Program-made: the position numbers and the translations under genes
Notes under the pieces: model-generated
Seen by the model: only the letters and a program-made list of their open reading frames with translations
Told to the model about the DNA's origin: nothing
Databases searched by the model: none
From: Planctomycetota bacterium
GTDB taxonomy: Bacteria; Planctomycetota; Planctomycetia; Pirellulales; Thermoguttaceae
DNA length: 6,268 nucleotides
Direction of reading: 5' to 3'
Assembly (NCBI GenBank): GCA_023621895.1
Contig: JAMOAF010000733.1
Coordinates: forward strand, 1 to 6,268
In this document: positions 1 through 5,076 of the stretch, in pieces
Layout: each line of letters begins with the position of its first letter
Position numbering within the stretch: position 1 is the stretch's first letter

Positions 1-9
1 GCTCGAGCT

Positions 10-40
10 CTGCCTCTGGTTCCCAAGCTCCAGCTTGGCA
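10..40. repeat. Probable dispersed palindromic repeat (partial)
   Basis: The core is a perfect 7-bp inverted repeat, CCAAGCT-CC-AGCTTGG, at 23-38. Its surroundings (CTCTGGTTCCCAAGCTCCAG) resemble a short repeat I recall as scattered through planctomycete and some other bacterial genomes. In spurious ORFs that repeat translates as VPKLQLG on one strand and KLELGNQ on the other, and both readings are present here. The palindrome is seen directly; membership of a dispersed family is from memory and a single copy cannot prove it. It could instead be the terminator hairpin of an upstream gene, but no T-tract follows. No coding sequence is supported in 1-121. Confidence 0.4.
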
Positions 41-81
41 GCCAGGCGATAAGCTAGGCTTCAAAAGAAGACGCCTGCCCA

Positions 82-109
82 ATCGTCAAGATCCTGGGAC
101 CTATCGTCA
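82..109. repeat. Pair of direct repeats ATCGTCA, 21 bp apart, before the Hpt gene
   Basis: ATCGTCA occurs at 82-88 and again at 103-109, a spacing of 21 bp (about two helical turns), just before the start of the Hpt-like gene. The second copy ends where the ribosome binding site begins. This could be a regulator site, but a 7-bp repeat in 120 bp may be chance. No convincing -35/-10 pair was found in 1-121. Confidence 0.2.
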
Positions 110-113
110 GGAG
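109..113 (+). promoter_or_regulatory. Ribosome binding site of the Hpt-like gene
   Basis: AGGAG lies 8 bases before the ATG at 122 and supports that start. Confidence 0.65.
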
Positions 114-121
114 ACATCCCG

Positions 122-454
122 ATGCAGTCCGTTGTCCAGAGTCAGCCGCCCCTTTATTCCGCGTTCGCTGAGGATCCGGACCTGAACGCGATCGTCGAGC
201 AGTTTGTTGAGGAGATGCCCGCTCGGGCCGCGTCGATCCTCAACTCGCTCCAGTCCGAGGATTGGGAAGGCCTACGCCGCGCGACGCGACAAATCAGGGG
301 AGCAGCCGACAGTTTCGGATTCGCTCCGCTTGGGCCCTATGCGGGCGAGGTCGAGGCAGCGGTTGCCGAATCAAGGCCGGAAGAAGAGATCCGCGCGGCG
401 GTCGAACAGCTTCTGGCAATGTGCCATTCCGTCCGCCCGGGCACCCCCGCCTGA
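122..454 (+). CDS. Hpt-fold protein lacking the phosphoacceptor histidine
   Basis: This 110-residue protein is made almost entirely of one histidine-phosphotransfer (Hpt) domain, roughly residues 15-105, with predicted helices and no membrane segment, so it is probably cytoplasmic. In Hpt proteins the core motif AHxLKGxAxxFG carries the His that relays phosphate between sensor kinases and response regulators. Here the ungapped match is TRQIRGAADSFGF (residues 55-67): Arg56 replaces the His, Arg59 the Lys, and Gly60 is kept. The later Glu of the motif region is also present (GEVEAAV, 76-82). The N-terminal PLYSAFAEDPDLNAIVEQFVEEMPAR matches the stand-alone Hpt proteins I associate with planctomycetes. 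The ATG at 122 has AGGAG at 8 bases. Fold assignment is fairly secure. Phosphotransfer is unlikely, and a receiver-binding or scaffolding role is inference. The gene stands alone and converges on the large minus-strand gene. Confidence 0.82.
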   Translation: MQSVVQSQPPLYSAFAEDPDLNAIVEQFVEEMPARAASILNSLQSEDWEGLRRATRQIRGAADSFGFAPLGPYAGEVEAAVAESRPEEEIRAAVEQLLAMCHSVRPGTPA

Positions 455-475
455 CAACTATATATGTCTCAGGCG
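448..475. terminator. Hairpin spanning both stop codons of a convergent gene pair
   Basis: CGCCTGA (448-454) is perfectly complementary to TCAGGCG (469-475), giving a 7-bp stem with a 14-base AT-rich loop. Each arm contains the stop codon of one of the two convergent genes. It could serve as a bidirectional terminator. There is no T-tract on either side, so intrinsic termination is uncertain. Confidence 0.35.
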
Positions 476-3400
476 ATCCAGTAAGCCAGCAGTTGGTCGA
501 CTGTCTCGGCGTTGGGCCGCTCGTCAGACGCCTTGCCGCGCAGCTCGCAGAGTTCCAGCCCGTACAGCCAGGCGACCGCCACCGGCTTGTCCTCCGCCAA
601 CGGGCCGCTTCCGGGCGTGGTCAAGACAGCGTCGCGCAGCACGGCGGTGTCAGCGCCGTTTCCGGCGCGGAGATGGACCTTGTCGAAGAACTTGGCCCGA
701 TTGGCGAAACCGCTCCCTTGCAGCTTGGCGTACTGGGCCGTGGCGACGAACGAATCGGCACCGGGCGAATCAACGAACCGGGCCTCGTCCACGCCACCGC
801 TTCCGTAAGCGTGCACGTATCGGAAGAACTTCGCCCGGTTGTTGTAGTCGCTCCCGCGGAGCCGGGCGGCCTCGGGCGTGGCGATGAAGCAATCGTCGCC
901 CGGCGAGTCCTTCAGCTTGGCCTCGTCGATGCCACCCGACGTCGAATAGGCGTGGGTGTAGCGGAAGCCCTTGGCTCGGGCGAAATAGTCCTCACCGGAG
1001 ATCTTCGCATACTCGGGCGTGGCCACGAAGAAATCGTCGCCCGGCGCGTCGTAGAACACCGCCACGTCGTCTTGCCCCGGCGACGAGTAACCGTGCACCT
1101 CGCCGAAACCGTTGACGGTGACTGTTCCCTTCGGGGTCTCCATCACGGCGTTGCCGGGCCGGGCGGTGAACGTGTCGTTCCCTTGCGAGCCTCGCAATTT
1201 TGCCACGTCACCGTTGTTGACGGTGATTTCGCGGAATCCGCGCACGGTCATTTCGAATGGAATCCCCTCGCCGTCGGCCCGCCAGCCGAACGCGGGACCG
1301 GTTGAGTAGATCGTTCCCCACCCGTCGCCCAAATCGGCGATGATATCGCCCCGGTCCGCCTTGCCCAAGGAAATCCAGGAGACATCGACCACGAGCGTGT
1401 TTGAGCCGTGACCTTCGATAACCACGCGAGGGGTGTTCATGCCCAGGTCGTAATGGACGCCGGCGATCGAGAGGCTCTGCCGCCTGGTGAAAGCACAGGT
1501 CTTCCAGCCGTCTTCCCAGGGGTTGCCCCCGGCGGCATACCAGTAGACCTCATATTCGATCGCGCAGTCGGTCGTTGGGCAGGTGATCGTGAGCACGCCA
1601 TCGGGAAATTCGCCGGAGAAGCTCACGGCGTTGACAATCCGCAGATCGACCTGGCTGGCCGTGCCGGAGACCTTCAGGTAGAACCTCTGGCCGGCTTCCG
1701 CCCGCCAGTCGAGCCTCGCCTCGGCCCAGGGATAGTTGTTCACGGAGACCGCCAGTTCCCGCATCTGGGCGTCGTAGAGCGTGAGCGTGGCGTCGCTTTC
1801 GGCAGTCCGTTCGAACTGGGCGTCAAAGGTCAAAAGACCGGTGGTGCTCGCCTCCAGGCAGAACAGGCGATCGCCCTCCGAGGGCGCGAGATTGCCGATT
1901 TCTTTATACGCGACCCGTTCCAGCCAGGTCGAACCGTGATCGGCGCTCGCCAGGGCCGCCTGGGGCGACACGAGATCGTGCACGGTGACCAAACGGTCGG
2001 AGACGACCACGAGCCGCTCGCCGATGCGGACCGCCCGGCTGACGCGCGAGCCGAACTGGCCAGAGTCCGAGTCGTGCTCGATCGTCGCCAGATGGGTGAT
2101 TGCCCGATCGCCCTCGGCGCCGGAGGCGGCGGTGTCGATTTTGTAGACCCAAAGCGCCGTCTCACCCGTTTGCTCTGCAACCGGCGCGACCACCGTGAGC
2201 ACGCCATACTCCGAAAAATACGCGACGCCGTGGTGGTCCGCGAACAGGTTCAATCCGCCGGCACGGCCCGTCGGGATCGTGGCGGCGTCCACCCGCTCTG
2301 GATTGCCGATGTCGGACACATCGAACAGTGAAATCTGTGGTTCGGCGAACTGCCCCGTCGCCGGATCGGCCATGCGCCCGAGCCCGAGAAGATAACCGCC
2401 GCCGATCGACTGTAGGTAGTTGGAGAATCCCGGAATCTCCAGCTCGCCGGCGATTTTGGGCTCCGCCGGATTGCTCAAGTCGATAGCCAGCAGCGGATCG
2501 GTGTTCTGGAATGTGACGAGGTAGGCTCGCTCGCCGAGAAACCTGGCGGCGTAGATTTGCTCGCCCGGCGCGATACCCACAATCTGGCCGACTTGCTGGA
2601 AGGTGTCGCCGCTCTGCTCGAGGACGAACAGGTTGTTTTCCGCATCCGCCCGGTCGCCCGAGGTTGTTGCCACGCGGAGCCGTCCCCCCTCGACATCGAA
2701 GGAGAACTGGTCGAGCAGGCGGCCGGGGACGCTTCCCTTTGCCGACAGATCGAGGCCGCCCGTCTGGGCGTCGAGGGTAAACTTCAAGATCGAGGTTTCT
2801 TCGGCAGAGTTCAGGTAAGTCGCCCCGCCAAAGGTCTCCGACCAGCGGTTGATCCGTGAATTGAGCACGAACAGGCCCTCGCTGGACAGATACATCTCCG
2901 TGGCGGCGCCCGAGACCGCGACGGCGACCGCGCCGGCCGGTCCCGCCTGATCGCCGGCGGGGTTGAACACGACCACCGAGGCAAGCACGATATCACCCTC
3001 GCTCTCCGGGCGGTAGACGTCGGACGGGTCGAGCAGCCAGCCTGAATCGATCGGTTCCCCGGAGCCCTGGAAAGTCGCGCGCGCCGGCATGACCAGCTGG
3101 AGCACCTGGTCCTCGATGCGGGCGAGATACTCTTCCCGCGTTTCATAGATTGGTTCCGAACCACCACGCAACCAGCCTTCCAGAAATGGCGCCGAGACGC
3201 CGGCGTCCACGTCATAGAGCGACTGGCCAACCTTGGCCATTGGCGGCGGCAAGAAGAAATCGTCGCGGATCACCAGGAAAACCTGGTCTCCGACCGCCCG
3301 AACGCCGCCGTACTGGCCATCGACCAGCGTACGCTCCAGGATCGACGGCCGGGTGGGGTCGGAAACGTCGATGATCGTGATCGCGGACCGCTGTTCAGGA

Positions 3401-3978
3401 CCGGTGAAGCTGCTGAACACGGTCAGGCGATCGCCGCTTAAGAGCATTCCTTGGGAATCGCCGGTCATCGCCAAGCGTGCGACCAGGGTCGGTTCGGTCC
3501 CCTCGCCGATATCGAGGATCGTCAGCTCATGCCTTGCCAGCGAATAGAGGTAACGGCCATCGGTCTCCACGCGGTCGGGTTCGTCAACGCCCGCCACCTG
3601 AACGTTCGTCTCCGAATGGCTGTCGAAGACCCCTTCGGCCCCCGCCAGGTCGACCGGAAGCGGCTGGAGAAACACGTTCATCGGGACCGGCTTGCCGAAC
3701 AGGAGCTTCCAGCGGTCCAGCGCGTCGTCGATCAGATACTGCTCCAAATCCTCGGCCGAGGCGAATCGCTCCGGCAAACCGGTGGTCTGGCCCGCCGGAT
3801 GGCTCGCCGCGAGTGAAGTGGAGGAGAAGGCCGCGTCGGCCGCCATCAAGGCGCCCTCTGTCCATTCGGCGCCGCCGGCCAAGGAGACGCCGCTGAGGAC
3901 CATCCGGGGCTCGAGCGATTCAAAGATCGAGCGCCGCGTGCTGCGATGGCGTGCTGGCCGGCCGGTCTTGTCTCTCAT
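469..3978 (-). CDS. Exported LEPR-XLL beta-propeller protein with PPC-like domain and tandem repeats
   Basis: This 1169-residue protein is probably cell-surface or secreted. The Arg/Lys-rich N-terminus leads into ESLEPRMVLSG (20-30), the planctomycete LEPR-XLL signature. Residues about 71-670 match the secreted Beta_propel family (PF09826): SETNVQVAGVDEPDRVETDG (122-141), TREEYLARI (280-288), and NTDPLLAIDLSNPAEPK followed by IPGFSNYLQSIGGGYLLGLG (492-534). Residues 690-785 look like a PPC-type beta-sandwich (GDRLFCLEASTTGLLTFDAQ ... AGQRFYLKVSG). Residues 786-928 form an unrecognised beta-rich region with Cys800, Cys805 and Cys828. Four tandem repeats follow (929-1114), then a 55-residue tail. 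No catalytic motif, dockerin or C-terminal anchor is visible, so the role is unknown; binding or adhesion is a guess. The ATG at 3978 is chosen because it has AGAAGGA 8 bases upstream and puts LEPR at its usual distance from the N-terminus. The frame stays open to a GTG at 4119, but those 47 extra residues match nothing. Confidence 0.88.
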   Translation of the reverse strand: MRDKTGRPARHRSTRRSIFESLEPRMVLSGVSLAGGAEWTEGALMAADAAFSSTSLAASHPAGQTTGLPERFASAEDLEQYLIDDALDRWKLLFGKPVPMNVFLQPLPVDLAGAEGVFDSHSETNVQVAGVDEPDRVETDGRYLYSLARHELTILDIGEGTEPTLVARLAMTGDSQGMLLSGDRLTVFSSFTGPEQRSAITIIDVSDPTRPSILERTLVDGQYGGVRAVGDQVFLVIRDDFFLPPPMAKVGQSLYDVDAGVSAPFLEGWLRGGSEPIYETREEYLARIEDQVLQLVMPARATFQGSGEPIDSGWLLDPSDVYRPESEGDIVLASVVVFNPAGDQAGPAGAVAVAVSGAATEMYLSSEGLFVLNSRINRWSETFGGATYLNSAEETSILKFTLDAQTGGLDLSAKGSVPGRLLDQFSFDVEGGRLRVATTSGDRADAENNLFVLEQSGDTFQQVGQIVGIAPGEQIYAARFLGERAYLVTFQNTDPLLAIDLSNPAEPKIAGELEIPGFSNYLQSIGGGYLLGLGRMADPATGQFAEPQISLFDVSDIGNPERVDAATIPTGRAGGLNLFADHHGVAYFSEYGVLTVVAPVAEQTGETALWVYKIDTAASGAEGDRAITHLATIEHDSDSGQFGSRVSRAVRIGERLVVVSDRLVTVHDLVSPQAALASADHGSTWLERVAYKEIGNLAPSEGDRLFCLEASTTGLLTFDAQFERTAESDATLTLYDAQMRELAVSVNNYPWAEARLDWRAEAGQRFYLKVSGTASQVDLRIVNAVSFSGEFPDGVLTITCPTTDCAIEYEVYWYAAGGNPWEDGWKTCAFTRRQSLSIAGVHYDLGMNTPRVVIEGHGSNTLVVDVSWISLGKADRGDIIADLGDGWGTIYSTGPAFGWRADGEGIPFEMTVRGFREITVNNGDVAKLRGSQGNDTFTARPGNAVMETPKGTVTVNGFGEVHGYSSPGQDDVAVFYDAPGDDFFVATPEYAKISGEDYFARAKGFRYTHAYSTSGGIDEAKLKDSPGDDCFIATPEAARLRGSDYNNRAKFFRYVHAYGSGGVDEARFVDSPGADSFVATAQYAKLQGSGFANRAKFFDKVHLRAGNGADTAVLRDAVLTTPGSGPLAEDKPVAVAWLYGLELCELRGKASDERPNAETVDQLLAYWIA
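637..1194 (-). repeat. Four tandem 46-47-residue repeats in the propeller protein
   Basis: Protein residues 929-975, 976-1022, 1023-1068 and 1069-1114 align end to end. The common pattern is D(S/A)PG(D)DxFxATPEyAklxGxdYxxRAKxFryvHAYxxxGGxDEAxl. The two middle copies share about 60% of positions by eye. The first is the most diverged (GNDTFTARPGNA...) and the last is intermediate. The PGDD/GNDTF starts resemble repeat modules seen in other planctomycete surface proteins and vaguely resemble RTX nonapeptides, but the GGxGxDxxx periodicity is absent. The repeat is at protein level, with DNA copies diverged, which points to an old duplication. Confidence 0.8.
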
Positions 3979-3986
3979 GATTCCAA

Positions 3987-3993
3987 TCCTTCT
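3987..3993 (-). promoter_or_regulatory. Ribosome binding site fixing the propeller gene start
   Basis: On the minus strand AGAAGGA is followed by 8 bases and then ATG at 3978. This favours the internal ATG over the upstream in-frame GTG at 4119. Confidence 0.65.
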
Positions 3994-4139
3994 CGGTGAT
4001 TGGTCGGCGATCCACTCTCCCTTCCATGGTAATTGGCATCCAGCCCGTGTGGCGAGGAACGCGAAAAACAGCCCGTTTCCGCCCTGATTATCCAGGCCGG
4101 AATCGGCAGGGACTGTCACGGTCTGCCGGGATATGCGGG

Positions 4140-4163
4140 AAAAAAGGTCGATCTCGATCAGCC
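4140..4163 (-). terminator. Candidate intrinsic terminator of the SET gene
   Basis: Read on the minus strand, GGCTGAT-CGAG-ATCGACC (4163-4146) forms a 7-bp stem with one C-A mismatch and one G-T pair and a 4-base loop. It is followed directly by TTTTTT (4145-4140). It lies about 110 bases past the SET stop codon. The stem is modest, but the T-tract is the only one in this GC-rich gap. Confidence 0.45.
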
Positions 4164-4274
4164 GGCCCGCCCTCCGCGAGCGGGAAACGCGAGGCAGTCG
4201 AAGAGGCTCTCGCGCGGCCGCTGGTCAGAAAGCAGCTCACGGCCGACCCCGGGCAGAACACGAGGTGCGCGGCC

Positions 4275-4754
4275 TTAGGCGGCGCTGGCCGAGCCATCGG
4301 GGCGTTGCGGGCCCTGCTCGGGGAGGTTCTTCAGCTCATGTTCGTCGACGATCCAGCCGCGGCAGGTCGGGCTGCCGCAGTGGCAGGGGATCGCGCCTCC
4401 GGCGGGCCAGGCGTAGTCGATCGTGAGCTGTTCGCCCGCAATGATCGGCTTGAGCGTCTCCACCCAGAGCTCGGTGCCGACGAACTCGCCGAGATCGTCC
4501 TCGACTTCCAACTGCCAGAGGATGCAGTTTGGTTCGCAACTGTGGTTCAGGAATCGAAAGGGGGCGGCGGGCTCCAGGCAAACGCGATCCGTCAGCGCGA
4601 TGCAATACTCCGAACTGTGGTCCGGATCGCAGATCACGCTCCCGTGAACCTGGCCGACGAACTCATCCGCGGCAAAACTTTTCGTCGCATACACACCCAG
4701 GCCGTACTTCGCCTGATCGATGCGCAGACCATCAAACACGACTTGATCTTTCAA
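4275..4754 (-). CDS. SET-domain protein, probable protein-lysine methyltransferase
   Basis: This 159-residue protein is essentially a bare SET domain, which transfers methyl groups from S-adenosylmethionine to protein lysines. Numbering from the TTG start: KYGLGVYATKSF (16-27) is the first SAM-contacting motif. FLNHSCEPNC (68-77) is the NHSCxPN knot motif. GEQLTIDYAW (107-116) carries the catalytic-type Tyr. CHCGSPTC (124-131) is a CxCxxxxC post-SET zinc motif, probably completed by the Cys of NHSC. All key residues are present, so it should be active; the substrate is unknown. The TTG at 4754 is chosen because GAGGAGG lies 7 bases upstream. An in-frame GTG at 4793 would add 13 residues of low-complexity sequence with a weaker site. 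It has its own promoter, is divergent from yceH, and has a candidate terminator. SET proteins are mainly eukaryotic but occur in chlamydiae and planctomycetes, so an old transfer is plausible. Confidence 0.88.
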   Translation of the reverse strand: MKDQVVFDGLRIDQAKYGLGVYATKSFAADEFVGQVHGSVICDPDHSSEYCIALTDRVCLEPAAPFRFLNHSCEPNCILWQLEVEDDLGEFVGTELWVETLKPIIAGEQLTIDYAWPAGGAIPCHCGSPTCRGWIVDEHELKNLPEQGPQRPDGSASAA

Positions 4755-4761
4755 CGATCCG

Positions 4762-4768
4762 CCTCCTC
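4762..4768 (-). promoter_or_regulatory. Strong Shine-Dalgarno selecting a TTG start for the SET gene
   Basis: GAGGAGG on the minus strand is followed by 7 bases and then TTG at 4754. This near-ideal site lies inside the reading frame of the longer GTG alternative and is the main reason for preferring TTG. Confidence 0.6.
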
Positions 4769-4831
4769 GTTCCTCTGCTGCCCGGCTGCGCACGCGGCGT
4801 TCCGCATCTGGCTGTTTCGGGCAAACCCCCT

Positions 4832-4860
4832 TGTATATCGCTTCGCAGGTGCCTGGTCAA
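4832..4860 (-). promoter_or_regulatory. Sigma70-like promoter of the SET gene
   Basis: Minus strand: TTGACC (-35, 4860-4855), a 17-base spacer, then TATACA (-10, 4837-4832). The expected start of transcription is near 4825, giving a leader of about 70 bases to the TTG codon. Both hexamers are close to consensus in a GC-rich background. Confidence 0.6.
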
Positions 4861-4889
4861 CCGCTCGTTTCGAGGGCGATCGGTTCGTG

Positions 4890-4903
4890 CGGCCACCTGG
4901 CCG
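4890..4903. promoter_or_regulatory. Candidate operator palindrome between divergent promoters
   Basis: CGGCCA-CC-TGGCCG is a perfect 6-bp inverted repeat. It lies about 30 bp from the -35 box of the SET promoter and about 33 bp from the -35 box of the yceH promoter, nearly at the midpoint. The position suits a regulator acting on both genes. GC-rich palindromes of this size do arise by chance. Confidence 0.3.
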
Positions 4904-4936
4904 TCCGGGGCGTGGGCCGCCGCGGATGGGGAGTGA

Positions 4937-4965
4937 TTTACATCGGGTCCGCGAAAGGTTATAGA
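4937..4965 (+). promoter_or_regulatory. Sigma70-like promoter of the yceH-like gene
   Basis: TTTACA (-35, 4937-4942), a 17-base spacer, then TATAGA (-10, 4960-4965). The expected transcription start is near 4972, leaving a leader of about 105 bases before the ATG at 5077. It faces away from the SET promoter, with 76 bp between the two -35 boxes. Confidence 0.55.
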
Positions 4966-5065
4966 AACAGCTTGCCCGGTGCACGGGCGGCGAGTTGTTG
5001 GAATTGGGGCCGGTGGTCCGCGACAGCCCGTCTCCCGCGCGCCGCCAACGCCAACCCGCGTCAAC

Positions 5066-5069
5066 GAGG
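5066..5069 (+). promoter_or_regulatory. Ribosome binding site fixing the yceH-like start
   Basis: GAGG precedes the ATG at 5077 by 7 bases. The frame is open back to 4831, but that upstream part overlaps the promoter and has no family match. Confidence 0.55.
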
Positions 5070-5076
5070 CACACGG

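Larger units (their letters stand above)
3979..4274. other. Non-coding gap between the SET gene and the propeller gene
   Basis: This 296-bp stretch lies downstream of the SET gene and upstream of the large gene, both on the minus strand. It holds a candidate intrinsic terminator (4140-4163) and the ribosome binding site of the large gene. The large gene must be transcribed from within this gap if the terminator works. I found no well-spaced -35/-10 pair; a GATAAT-like hexamer (4087-4092) has a GTGACA (4114-4119) but 21 bases away. The open frames crossing the gap show no recognisable protein. Confidence 0.6.

Noticed and set aside
637..1194. Regularly spaced repeats as a CRISPR-like array
   Set aside because: The repeats are conserved at protein level inside one reading frame, the DNA copies are diverged, and there are no short identical repeats with unique spacers.
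1408..2331. Long plus-strand open frame (307 codons) opposite the propeller gene
   Set aside because: It is antisense to a protein with clear domain matches, its translation resembles no family, and long antisense frames are expected in GC-rich DNA. The other plus-strand frames within 469-3978 are rejected for the same reason.
3979..4119. Extension of the propeller protein by 47 residues to a GTG at 4119
   Set aside because: The extra residues match nothing, there is no good ribosome binding site, and the ATG at 3978 has one and places LEPR-XLL at the usual N-terminal position.
4087..4119. Possible promoter of the propeller gene (GTGACA ... GATAAT, minus strand)
   Set aside because: The hexamers are 21 bases apart, outside the usual 16-18, so I do not call it a promoter.
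469..4754. SET gene and propeller gene as one operon
   Set aside because: They share a strand, but a 296-bp gap containing a hairpin plus T6 separates them and their predicted roles are unrelated.
4831..5076. Upstream extension of the yceH-like reading frame
   Set aside because: It overlaps both divergent promoters and has no family similarity; the ATG at 5077 has a ribosome binding site and immediately precedes the conserved region.
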